In this document: positions 1-7,156 of the stretch, piece by piece
How positions within the stretch are numbered: position 1 is the first letter of the stretch
Layout of the letters: each line of letters opens with the position of its first letter
From: JAAYEV01 sp964508195
GTDB lineage: Bacteria; Bacillota; Clostridia; Ch29
Direction: 5' to 3'
NCBI GenBank assembly: GCA_964508195.1
Contig: CAZDSH010000067.1
Span: forward strand, 1-8,135
DNA: 8,135 bases
Position numbers and translations under genes: made by a program
Notes under the pieces: model-generated
Seen by the model: only the letters and a program-made list of their open reading frames with translations
Told to the model about the DNA's origin: nothing
Database searches by the model: none

Positions 1-21
1 CAAAGTTAGAACCATTCTAAA

Positions 22-54
22 AATGTGGCAAACAAAACGTCCCCCTGCCACATT
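22..54 (-). terminator. Probable intrinsic terminator after recD2
   Basis: A perfect 9-bp inverted repeat, AATGTGGCA (22-30) and TGCCACATT (46-54), encloses a 15-base loop. Read on the minus strand, it begins 3 bases after the recD2 stop codon and the transcript leaves the stem through a run of T (TTTTT, then AGAA). The stem is only moderately GC-rich and the loop is long, so its efficiency is uncertain. Its position and T-tract fit the end of the minus-strand operon. Confidence 0.6.
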
Positions 55-57
55 AGG

Positions 58-2277
58 CTACAACCTCGATATTAAATCCCGCATCCTCCAATCGAGGCCG
101 GAGAACCGTTTTGATATACGGTTGTTATCGACCATCCTACAGAGGTATTCTCTCCTGCCCACGAATACCGCCAGCTCCTTCGCCCTCGTAAGGGCGGTAT
201 ACAATAGATTCCGCGTAATGAGCATAGGCGGTCCGCCGAATATGGGCATTATCATTACGGGAAATTCGCTGCCCTGGCTCTTGTGTACCGTGACGGCGTA
301 GGCCGGCTCTAATTCGTCTAATTGATTAAACCGATAACAAACCCTTTTATCGCCATCGAATACAACGGTTAAAAGACCCTCCTCCTCATCGAGGTCCTCG
401 ATTACACCGAGGTCACCGTTAAATATGCCTTCGCCCTTTTCGGCCTCACAGCCGGTACGGGTTACCTCCCATTGTAGGGTATAATTATTCTTTATCTGCA
501 TGACCTTATCCCCTACGCGGAATACAAAATTGCCATATTTTTTCTCGCCCTTATCCATAGCGGCGGGGTTTAGGCTTTCCCTTAACCGGTTGTTAAGGTT
601 ATCTATACCGATGGGACCTTTTCGCATCGGCGATAATACTTGTATATCCCTGAGGGGATTATAATTGTTGTACTGGGGCAGACGTTTCCTATAAAGGTCT
701 ATTAACGTATCGACACAGGTCTGCATATCCCTTCTTTCGATGAAAAAGAAATCCCCGTCCCGCTCCCCTGTGATAGGGTACAGGCCTTCGTTTATCCTAT
801 GGGCATTGACGACTATAGAGCTTTCGCTCTCCTGGCGAAATATACGCTTTAGCCGCACTACCTTTACTACGCCACTATCTATTATATCCCTAAGCACGTT
901 GCCCGCACCTACGGAGGGCAACTGGTCCGCATCCCCTACCATAACAAGGCGCGTACCGGCTTCTACGGCCTTTAGCAGATGATGCATGAGCAATATATCC
1001 ACCATAGACACCTCGTCTACTATAAGTACCTCGCAGTCTAAGGGATTGTCCTCATCCCTGCTAAACCGTGATGAGCTTTCCTCCTCAAAATAAGAGAACT
1101 CCAACAACCTATGTATAGTAGAGGCTTCCCTGTTACAGGCTTGGGCCATGCGCTTTGCCGCCCGGCCCGTAGGCGCTGCTAAAGCCACCTTCAGGCCCTC
1201 GTCCTCGAATATATCTATTATAGCCTTTATGGTGGTGGTTTTACCGGTCCCCGGACCGCCGGTTATGATCACTACGCCGTTTTTTATGCACTGGATCACT
1301 GCCTCTTTTTGGGCGGGGTCCAATAGGTAATCGTGCTTTTTCTCGTATTTTCGGATCTTCTCTTCCATGTCCAGTTCGAAGGCGTCGTAATCCATAAGAA
1401 CCAGCTTCGTAAGCCTGGCGGCTACGGAGGATTCTGCATAATAAAAGGGCATATTGTACACGATTTGGCCATCTTGCCTTTGTTCAAGTTTTAGTTGGCC
1501 GGATATGGCGAGGGATTCGATGGCTTCCTCGACCTGTTGTTCATCGACTCCCATAAGGGCCGCCGCCCGGGGCACGAGCAGCTCCCGCGGTACGAATACG
1601 TGGCCTGCGCCGGCGGATTCTGTTAGCACGTGCCTTGTGCCAGCGTAGACCCTGCTGGGCGAATTTTGTTCTATTCCCATGCTCATGGCTATTCTGTCGG
1701 CCCTTTTAAAACCGATACCCTCTATATCCTTCACGAGGCGGTAGGGATCCTCTTTTATAAACTTTATCGTGTTCTCCCTATATTTTTTATAAATTTTCAA
1801 TGCGAAGGCGGTGCTTATATCGTAGGATTGTAAAAAAATCATAATATCCCGAAGTTCCCTTTGCTCCTCAAAGGCCTGGGCAATTTTTTGTGCCTTTTTG
1901 TCGCCTATACCCTTTACGGTAGTCAATTTCATGGGATTGTATTGGATTATGTCTAGGCTGTCCTTGCCCAGTTTTTCTACAATGTTTTTAGCCGTTTTAG
2001 GGCCTATGCCCGGGATAAGGCCTGAGGCCAGGTATTTCTCTATGCCCTCAAGGGTAGAAGGGGCAACGGAGGAATACCCGGTTACCTGCATCTGTTCGCC
2101 GTAGACCGGGTGATAGACCCATTCTCCCTTTACTTTTAAATTCTCACCCTCACGCACGAGGGGCATATACCCCACTAGGGTTATTTGATCGTCCTCACAG
2201 TTAAACCTCATTATGGTGTATCCGTTATCGTGGTTGCGATAGACGATACTGTTTACTGTGCCCTCTAACTCCAGCAT
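58..2277 (-). CDS. recD2: RecD2-type superfamily 1 DNA helicase (RecD/TraA family)
   Basis: This 739-residue protein has the complete architecture of RecD2 (YrrC-like) helicases, which are ATP-driven 5'-3' DNA helicases of bacteria and are linked to repair and replication-fork processing without RecBC. Seen in the sequence: an OB-like N-terminus (about 1-70); helix-hairpin-helix segments with GIGPKTAKN (90-98), KGIGDKKAQ (122-130) and GIGFKRADR (187-195); Walker A GGPGTGKTT (340-348); motif Ia APTGRAAKRM (368-377); Walker B DEVSM (421-425); motif III GDADQLPSVGAG (448-459); RIFRQ (478-482); a late motif TVHKSQGSEFP (663-673); and the arginine motif YTALTRAK (693-700). The length is normal for the family and no key residue is missing. 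The ATG has AGGAGGG 8 bases upstream. It lies 24 bases after the Res stop codon, so it is probably co-transcribed with mod and res, and a likely terminator follows. By eye its base composition is GC-richer than the right end of the window. Family assignment is near certain; a role together with the restriction system is inference. Confidence 0.96.
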   Translation of the reverse strand: MLELEGTVNSIVYRNHDNGYTIMRFNCEDDQITLVGYMPLVREGENLKVKGEWVYHPVYGEQMQVTGYSSVAPSTLEGIEKYLASGLIPGIGPKTAKNIVEKLGKDSLDIIQYNPMKLTTVKGIGDKKAQKIAQAFEEQRELRDIMIFLQSYDISTAFALKIYKKYRENTIKFIKEDPYRLVKDIEGIGFKRADRIAMSMGIEQNSPSRVYAGTRHVLTESAGAGHVFVPRELLVPRAAALMGVDEQQVEEAIESLAISGQLKLEQRQDGQIVYNMPFYYAESSVAARLTKLVLMDYDAFELDMEEKIRKYEKKHDYLLDPAQKEAVIQCIKNGVVIITGGPGTGKTTTIKAIIDIFEDEGLKVALAAPTGRAAKRMAQACNREASTIHRLLEFSYFEEESSSRFSRDEDNPLDCEVLIVDEVSMVDILLMHHLLKAVEAGTRLVMVGDADQLPSVGAGNVLRDIIDSGVVKVVRLKRIFRQESESSIVVNAHRINEGLYPITGERDGDFFFIERRDMQTCVDTLIDLYRKRLPQYNNYNPLRDIQVLSPMRKGPIGIDNLNNRLRESLNPAAMDKGEKKYGNFVFRVGDKVMQIKNNYTLQWEVTRTGCEAEKGEGIFNGDLGVIEDLDEEEGLLTVVFDGDKRVCYRFNQLDELEPAYAVTVHKSQGSEFPVMIMPIFGGPPMLITRNLLYTALTRAKELAVFVGRREYLCRMVDNNRISKRFSGLDWRMRDLISRL

Positions 2278-2285
2278 AGATGGAA

Positions 2286-2292
2286 CCCTCCT
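2286..2292 (-). promoter_or_regulatory. Ribosome binding site of recD2
   Basis: AGGAGGG on the minus strand, 8 bases before the ATG, fixes the recD2 start. It sits in the 24-base gap after the Res stop codon. No room for a separate promoter is visible in that gap, which supports read-through from res. Confidence 0.8.
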
Positions 2293-2301
2293 GATTAAAA
2301 T

Positions 2302-4803
2302 CTATGGTCTTGCCTCCTCGTCAAAAACCTGATTGAGCTGTGTATTACTCATTATCGGCAATACTTTATTCCGCACAGCAGTATTTCCCATATCTAAACG
2401 ATAATAGCGCTCCACTCCATCGGAACCCCTCTGTTTACGGATTAGCTGAATCCGTCCAAACAAATCCCAGTGCTTTTCCGCAAACTCCGCCAAACCAACT
2501 GCCTTGGCGAGATTATCGCTGCGACTTGAATCATGGGGTTCGAGGATATCGAACTGAAAACCCTTCTCGTCTTTGCGCACAATAAGCATATCGGGAAACA
2601 TTGGTTTTATTTTCCCCGCATCGCGATAGGGAATCTCTAATGACCACGATTTGCGATCAAGATTCCGTAACCAGCCCACGACATCCCCGTTCTGCAACTC
2701 TATTTCTAATACATCCCTTTCCCAGTTCCCCAAATAGGCCCTGAATTTTCCGTCGTCCTCTAGATATAGATGCTTTTCATATTGAGGCGCCTTTAGTGGA
2801 CGATTGAAATCGATGCTTTCCGGCAGCACCCAGGGGATGTTTTGCGGCTCGGCAGTAGCCAAACGTAGATGCTCATAATATTTGCGGCGTTTTTCTTTTC
2901 TTAAAGCCGCAATACTCCGCTTATGCCTTTCGTAGAGCGAATAAAACTCAGCTTCGGCAAAGCTTTCCAGCCTTTGCATACTATCATAATCCCGTGTCAA
3001 TACCACTACTTCCACTTTGACTTCAACCGCTGCCCGTTCTTCGTGGGCACGCCAATAATCCATATTCAACCCGTTGCCCAATTTTCGGCCGGCCTGGTTA
3101 AAAAGTCGTTCAATATCCGCAGAAATCGCTTCAACAGTATATTTTCCGTAATCCTCCAACACTATTGTTTGCTTTTCCACGGCAATTGTCCTGAAGTCTA
3201 TACCGGTAATGCCTTTTATTTTATCCTTTAGTATCCCGGACGCCCTTAAGCTGTCTATTTCTTCAGTCATCTTTTCGACGATTAGTTTTTTAACCCTTCC
3301 CTGGGCTTTTTCATCAATCCGATCCCGAGTAAGGCCACGCCCTAAACCCATGAGGCGGCGTAAGGCGCTTTGTTTCCTGACAGCATTTACCCGATAAGTA
3401 ACCAGCTCCTTCATCGCATCAAAAACATCTTCTAAACCTTCCCGCCTTTTGAGCGTCTTTGATTCCCTGGCAGTACCGATTTCCGAAGGGGGAACATTTT
3501 CCACATCCTTCAGGTCTTCAATTACCACGTTGACGGCCTCCTGATCATAATGGGGCAGATATAAATGAACATCATTTAAAGAAGCATTCGCTTCAATTCG
3601 CCTAGCTAGGGGCGTTCGTATCATACGCCCTAAAAGCTGGGCGATGTAGGTATGATCCTGAGCCCTACGGAAGGACATCATTATCTCCGCCCGGGGGCAA
3701 TCCCAACCGGTAGACAGGCTCATCTTGAAAAACACAACACTAACACGTTTATCTTCCTCGATACGGGAGGCATCAATATGCCGCACCTTATGGCCGGCTA
3801 TATCTTGTTCGCCGATTTCGCTGAAGGTATGAACAACTTCCTTATCTCGCAACCGCCTGCCTATTATACTTTCTATAGTAGTTAAGCAGGCACCCATATC
3901 CGTTCTCGTAAGAATGTTCTCAGTCCCGTCCTCCACTTGGATTACTAAAATAGGTTTTACAATAGACTCGCCTTCGTGCTTACAATATTTAAGCCATTGC
4001 TCTCCTATTGTTTTCCATTGGGCTGCTGCCGAAGCTAACATAGTCATTTCCGTCTGGGATGTGGTCTCCGGATAGTGGATTAAAATCCGGTCCTTAAGCA
4101 ATCCTGACTCCCTGACATCCTCCGCTTTAATATGGACCTTATGTACTGTATGGGTTGTTTCGGTCAAAAGGTCTTCGAACCTTCGAGGGGTGGCCGATAT
4201 CCCAATTACCATAGGCATCGGACATAAATCATGCTTTTCACTTCCTAGAATAAACCTTTGTATAATTGTCTGTGCCCTCGCTATTGAGCGGCTGTTACGC
4301 ATACCACGGTGGGCTTCATCAATAACTACATAAAATTTATCCGGAATAACACGAGCCGTATTGGTAAATGTCTGCCAAATCGTGTACTGACGCCCATCCC
4401 TATGCCGAGTAAGCAGTTTATCGGTGCCAAGTTTTTGCGTATTTATAAAATAAATATGCCCGCCCTCGAGTCTCTCCGCATCAAAATTGGAATCGATATT
4501 AACGATTTGCCTGACACGGATACGATTGGATTTGCCCTCAATTTTGAGCCGGGTTTGTTCATTTAATTCCGGGATGTCCGATATCCATAAAATCGCGGCG
4601 TCAGGTTGGGCTTCAATTTCCGGGGCACCAAAAAATAAGTCCTCAAACAAGGCGGTCATTATTATTGTCTTCCCAGACCCAGTTGGTGCAGAAAAAGAAA
4701 CTACCTGTGGGTTTCCAATGGCCGCATAATCCCTTACCCTTTTCAATCTATCGTGCAGGTTGGCCCTTGCATCCTTTTGGAAATCGAATAAAGAAACTTT
4801 CAT
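2302..4803 (-). CDS. res: Type III restriction enzyme Res-like subunit: DEAH-box helicase with altered C-terminal nuclease-like region
   Basis: This 833-residue superfamily 2 protein has the ResIII/DEAD helicase layout. Seen: a Q-motif-like FDFQ near the start (6-9), Walker A APTGSGKT (39-46), DEAH (162-165), motif III SAT (203-205), a motif V region STGWDCPRA (364-372), and motif VI QLLGRMIRT (389-397). A long linker region follows, then a C-terminal region with FPDMLIV (736-742) and FDILEPHD (751-758). In type III Res proteins a PD...(D/E)xK nuclease lies here. In this protein the expected lysine position is histidine (E-P-H), and a lysine at 767 could stand in for it. Family knowledge says Res works only in complex with Mod, translocating on DNA from the Mod target site and cutting when complexes meet; whether this one cuts is unproven. 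The start is firm: GGAGGG lies 7 bases before the ATG, which is one base after the mod stop codon. Length is somewhat below classical Res (about 970). Confidence 0.9.
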   Translation of the reverse strand: MKVSLFDFQKDARANLHDRLKRVRDYAAIGNPQVVSFSAPTGSGKTIIMTALFEDLFFGAPEIEAQPDAAILWISDIPELNEQTRLKIEGKSNRIRVRQIVNIDSNFDAERLEGGHIYFINTQKLGTDKLLTRHRDGRQYTIWQTFTNTARVIPDKFYVVIDEAHRGMRNSRSIARAQTIIQRFILGSEKHDLCPMPMVIGISATPRRFEDLLTETTHTVHKVHIKAEDVRESGLLKDRILIHYPETTSQTEMTMLASAAAQWKTIGEQWLKYCKHEGESIVKPILVIQVEDGTENILTRTDMGACLTTIESIIGRRLRDKEVVHTFSEIGEQDIAGHKVRHIDASRIEEDKRVSVVFFKMSLSTGWDCPRAEIMMSFRRAQDHTYIAQLLGRMIRTPLARRIEANASLNDVHLYLPHYDQEAVNVVIEDLKDVENVPPSEIGTARESKTLKRREGLEDVFDAMKELVTYRVNAVRKQSALRRLMGLGRGLTRDRIDEKAQGRVKKLIVEKMTEEIDSLRASGILKDKIKGITGIDFRTIAVEKQTIVLEDYGKYTVEAISADIERLFNQAGRKLGNGLNMDYWRAHEERAAVEVKVEVVVLTRDYDSMQRLESFAEAEFYSLYERHKRSIAALRKEKRRKYYEHLRLATAEPQNIPWVLPESIDFNRPLKAPQYEKHLYLEDDGKFRAYLGNWERDVLEIELQNGDVVGWLRNLDRKSWSLEIPYRDAGKIKPMFPDMLIVRKDEKGFQFDILEPHDSSRSDNLAKAVGLAEFAEKHWDLFGRIQLIRKQRGSDGVERYYRLDMGNTAVRNKVLPIMSNTQLNQVFDEEARP

Positions 4804-4804
4804 G

Positions 4805-6601
4805 CTATCTCCCTCCCCTATTGATCACGAAGTTTTCAATATAATCCCTATATAACTGAATTATATGGGGGGCGCTTATTTGACCGGCCATCTCTTGGAA
4901 CGCTTCTTCAGAATCTGTAACTAGATAAACATGGGTTAGTTTATCCTTAGATTTTAGAGACTCCAAAAAGTCCGCAAAATACGTTTCGTCGACTAATACG
5001 GCAAAAATATTACCGTCAGGTACAACCATAGCCGGAATTGACTCATTATCCTGCAGCCTCGGCCTTGGCCCAATAGCACCGGAACGTAGCCAAAGAAGGG
5101 GCAAAATTTTACGAAACTGACGACCCAAAGCCACACGATCCCTATCTAAAAACTCTAACCGAAAATATTCTAAATTTGCGGCAAACCCATCTTTTATGGG
5201 GCGTTTTTTCTCTTCGGTAACAATCATTGGACCCAGCAACCCATTGATTTGGTCTTTAATATTATTAAAATTAGCCGGTCTTTCAGTTACAATATAAAAA
5301 TCTGTTATATGTTCGTGATCGGCTAAAGCATCAAGCCAAGCATCCGCCTGTGTATCATCAAAAAGTACCGATGCAAAATGTTTTTCATTATCAGATAGTA
5401 TAAATGCCGAATCGGGTTTTACTAAGGACTGTGGTATTCCCTCAATGATTCTGACAAACCGTTTTTTCCCTGCCGCTGTAGTAAATACATCACCCTGCGC
5501 AAAATCAATATGGTAAAAGTTGCGCGGTTTCTCCTTTTCAGTAAGTTTACCGGTAAAGTATTCCCCATCAATTTCCGTTCCATCATCCCTGTAACCAAGG
5601 ATTGTATATTTTGAACGGGGCCAGGTTATGGCCTGACAAATACCGTGCTTTTCCCATTCGTCATCCCCCGGCAGTAGGCCATTGCTACGTAGAACCTTCG
5701 CTTCATCCTCGGATACCTCATTATTAGTTACCATTATGCAGTGCCGCCTACCGCCGTCCTCGGCATTTAAAAGGTTAACGGCATTTAGGGTGGTACCGCT
5801 ACCGGCGAAAAAATCTAGAATTAAGGCATTGGGATTGTTTTTNNNNNNNNNNNNNNNNNNNNNNNNNNNNNNNNNNNNNNNNNNNNNNNNNNNNNNNNNN
5901 NNNNNNNNNNNNNNNNNNNNNNNNNNNNNNNNNNNNNNNNNNTCATTTTCGTCAATCGTAACAATCAAAACCCCCGTTTCAGGGTTTAGTAAACGCCGTG
6001 CTATTTTTAACCTGCGGTTCATCATCGCCAGCCATTTGCTATGCCGCCAACTATCATTAGAATCAACATAATCATTATTATATTTCCAATCCCGGGCCCC
6101 TGTGTTATAGGGCGGATCTATGTATATACAGTCAACCTGCCCTGTATAAAGGTACTCTAATAGCTGCAGAGCATGGTAATTTTCCGCTTCAATCAAGGTA
6201 TGCCAGGGTGCATCATCGGACCCGTTTTGAATCTGATCCACCGGTACCAATGCCGGAAACATTGGCTCCCCAAAGTCAGCGACTACCATCAGTTTGTCTA
6301 CGGGAAATTCACTCTTTTCTTTGCTTTGGTAATTCGCACATACCGCTTTACCGTCCGAAATAGATAGTACCTTCCAAAGCTCTGACAGGTCCCCACCTCG
6401 TCTGGCGACTCTGTGGCCAACTTTTACTTTAGCATTATAAATCGGGGTTAGTTCCGGCAGGTGTTCTTCAAAAACCAGCCCAAATTTCTTTTCCTTGGTA
6501 ATCCGATCGGTTTCAAACCTTAAGCGCTCCCTTAATGCCCTATCTTCAATTTGAGCAATTAAATCATCTATCGCTGACACTAATATCCCCCCATTACTCA
6601 T
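4805..6601 (-). CDS. mod: Type III-like DNA adenine-N6 methyltransferase (Mod subunit), interrupted by assembly gap
   Basis: The frame encodes 598 residues, 34 of them unknown because of the N gap. Seen: catalytic motif IV DPPYNTG (162-168), TGVLIVTIDEN before the gap, then S-adenosylmethionine motif I DFFAGSGTT (263-271). DPPY before FxGxG is the beta-class order of type III Mod and related N6-adenine methyltransferases. In EcoP15I-type Mod proteins these motifs lie roughly 300 residues apart and the target-recognition region is between them. Here the spacing is about 100, so probably some 200 residues are absent and the true gap exceeds 100 bases. The C-terminal 200 residues contain an internal duplication (412-452 and 535-575). 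Expected role: to recognise and methylate the target and to guide Res. The ATG at 6601 gives the longest frame but lacks a good ribosome site. A GTG at 6580 (Val8, just before SAIDDLIAQIED) has a G6 run 6 bases upstream and may be the real start. The gene leads the operon. Confidence 0.9.
   Translation of the reverse strand: MSNGGILVSAIDDLIAQIEDRALRERLRFETDRITKEKKFGLVFEEHLPELTPIYNAKVKVGHRVARRGGDLSELWKVLSISDGKAVCANYQSKEKSEFPVDKLMVVADFGEPMFPALVPVDQIQNGSDDAPWHTLIEAENYHALQLLEYLYTGQVDCIYIDPPYNTGARDWKYNNDYVDSNDSWRHSKWLAMMNRRLKIARRLLNPETGVLIVTIDENXXXXXXXXXXXXXXXXXXXXXXXXXXXXXXXXXXKNNPNALILDFFAGSGTTLNAVNLLNAEDGGRRHCIMVTNNEVSEDEAKVLRSNGLLPGDDEWEKHGICQAITWPRSKYTILGYRDDGTEIDGEYFTGKLTEKEKPRNFYHIDFAQGDVFTTAAGKKRFVRIIEGIPQSLVKPDSAFILSDNEKHFASVLFDDTQADAWLDALADHEHITDFYIVTERPANFNNIKDQINGLLGPMIVTEEKKRPIKDGFAANLEYFRLEFLDRDRVALGRQFRKILPLLWLRSGAIGPRPRLQDNESIPAMVVPDGNIFAVLVDETYFADFLESLKSKDKLTHVYLVTDSEEAFQEMAGQISAPHIIQLYRDYIENFVINRGGR
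4811..4816 (-). promoter_or_regulatory. Ribosome binding site of res inside the mod 3' end
   Basis: GGAGGG on the minus strand lies 7 bases before the res ATG, inside the last codons of mod (Arg-Gly-Gly-Arg-stop). The stop codon and the next ATG are one base apart (TAGCATG), an arrangement that favours translational coupling and a fixed Mod:Res ratio. Confidence 0.8.
5843..5942. other. Assembly gap (100 Ns) inside mod
   Basis: Exactly 100 Ns, the usual placeholder for a gap of unknown length. On the coding strand the left flank ends in IDEN plus GA (so the next residue is Asp or Glu) and the right flank resumes at KNNPNALILDFFAGSG, both in one frame. Both flanks belong to the same gene type, so the join is plausible, but the stated length is not to be trusted. 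Confidence 0.98.
6587..6592 (-). promoter_or_regulatory. Possible ribosome binding site for an alternative GTG start of mod
   Basis: A run of six G on the minus strand lies 6 bases before a GTG at 6580-6578, which codes for residue 8 of the longest mod frame. The upstream ATG at 6601 is preceded only by GGCGGGGCC about 9 bases away, a poor site. The G run is a weak Shine-Dalgarno but better placed. Confidence 0.4.
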
Positions 6602-6649
6602 TTATCTAAGGCCCCGCCCTTTGTAATCTGCTTATCCCTTTCGCTATAC

Positions 6650-6669
6650 TGGGATTATAATTGGGATTA
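6650..6669 (-). promoter_or_regulatory. Candidate mod promoter -10 within a tandem TAATCCCA repeat
   Basis: On the minus strand a perfect TATAAT (6659-6654) lies about 52 bases before the mod ATG. It overlaps two direct copies of TAATCCCA (6669-6662 and 6657-6650), 12 bases apart, which could be an operator. No convincing -35 is seen 16-18 bases upstream (best are TAGAAG or TTAGAA), so this is either a weak, activated promoter or chance. A CCCT-ATA-AGGG near-palindrome lies just upstream at about 6684-6694. Confidence 0.35.
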
Positions 6670-6705
6670 CGCATTCCTTCTAACCCTATAAGGGGCATTT
6701 ATCCA

Positions 6706-6885
6706 TTAACGGCTCAGGCCCATATATAAAATGTATATTTGCCGATGTTCAAGCGTGCGGTGACTCTTTCCATAAAAGTTGCTACTTACAGTATAGCAAA
6801 TAATCGCCAATATGCACAGATACTGTTCGGATAGGCAATGTGTTTGCCTTTCCTTCTTAATTTTGTTATAATGTGACTGACCCAA
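6706..6885 (-). pseudogene. Small reading frame, possibly the decayed N-terminus of an IS30-like transposase
   Basis: A TTG-started frame of 59 codons ends at TAA and has AAGGAGG 8 bases upstream (6894-6900), the best ribosome site in the region. The product begins LGQSHYNKIKKERQ and later has TVSSNFYGKSHRT. IS30-family transposases begin with a short HxY...I...ER segment followed by a helix-turn-helix ending in STISRE-like residues and a downstream basic stretch. The spacing and the TVS...GKSHR part recall that pattern, but the helix-turn-helix residues are poor, and no catalytic DDE domain follows because the mod promoter region lies directly downstream. If the guess is right it is a short, mutated remnant. 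Otherwise it is an unknown small protein of 59 residues or a chance frame behind a real ribosome site. By position it lies upstream of mod on the same strand and could act as a leader frame. Confidence 0.3.
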
Positions 6886-6943
6886 TGATTTATCCTCCTT
6901 TGTAGGTTTGGTTATTTACATTGCATAGGATATTTCATTGGGT
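6880..6943. repeat. 9-bp inverted repeat around a ribosome binding site
   Basis: ACCCAATGA (6880-6888) and TCATTGGGT (6935-6943) are perfect inverted copies with 46 bases between. On the minus strand the second-read arm covers the TTG start of the small frame, and AAGGAGG lies in the loop just before it. It could fold in RNA and mask that start, or be part of an insertion-sequence end. Confidence 0.5.
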
Positions 6944-7057
6944 TTCTAATGTGCCCATTTTTATTCACTCCATTTTATAGTTCGCTAACAAATATCCCAT
7001 GCTCCCCTCACCCTTGTCTCTTATTAACAAGTGATATAAGGTAATGGTAGGGTATAG

Positions 7058-7156
7058 ATGCCTTGTGCCGCGAACTTAGCCGCCTCTGTGGTAATAAAAT
7101 CCCAAACAGCAAGGTTAATTATACTGATGAAAGCGGGTGAAAAAGAATTCTTTTAA
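7058..7156 (+). other. Short open frame of 32 codons, significance unclear
   Basis: An ATG-to-TAA frame beginning MPCAANLAAS and ending KAGEKEFF, with a weak GGTAGGG 5 bases upstream. I recognise no family. It may be a C-terminal remnant of a lost gene or chance. It is listed because it is the only plus-strand frame with a possible start signal between 6602 and licD. Confidence 0.15.
7141..7154. repeat. 14-bp perfect palindrome
   Basis: AAAAGAATTCTTTT reads the same on both strands and overlaps a second palindrome, TTTTAAAA (7151-7158). It lies about 110 bases before licD. It may be an operator-like site, but AT-rich palindromes of this size also arise by chance. Confidence 0.3.

Noticed and set aside
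23..301. Plus-strand open frame of 92 codons over the 3' end of recD2
   Set aside because: It lies antisense to well-matched RecD2 helicase motifs, has no ribosome site, and resembles no family.
1148..3397. Many plus-strand open frames of 60-100 codons across recD2 and res
   Set aside because: All are antisense to conserved helicase sequence and lack start signals; their low-complexity proline- and serine-rich products are typical of reverse-strand shadows.
5843..5942. Taking the in-frame continuation across the gap as proof that the gap is really 100 bases
   Set aside because: 100 is the conventional placeholder; one in three arbitrary lengths keeps the frame, and the motif spacing argues for a longer insert.
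5682..6071. Plus-strand open frame spanning the N gap
   Set aside because: It stays open only because Ns contain no stop codons, and it is antisense to the methyltransferase motifs.
4805..6601. Classification as a type I HsdM or BREX PglX methyltransferase
   Set aside because: DPPY rather than NPPF/NPPY, motif order IV before I, a Res-like helicase partner, and no specificity subunit or BREX genes nearby.
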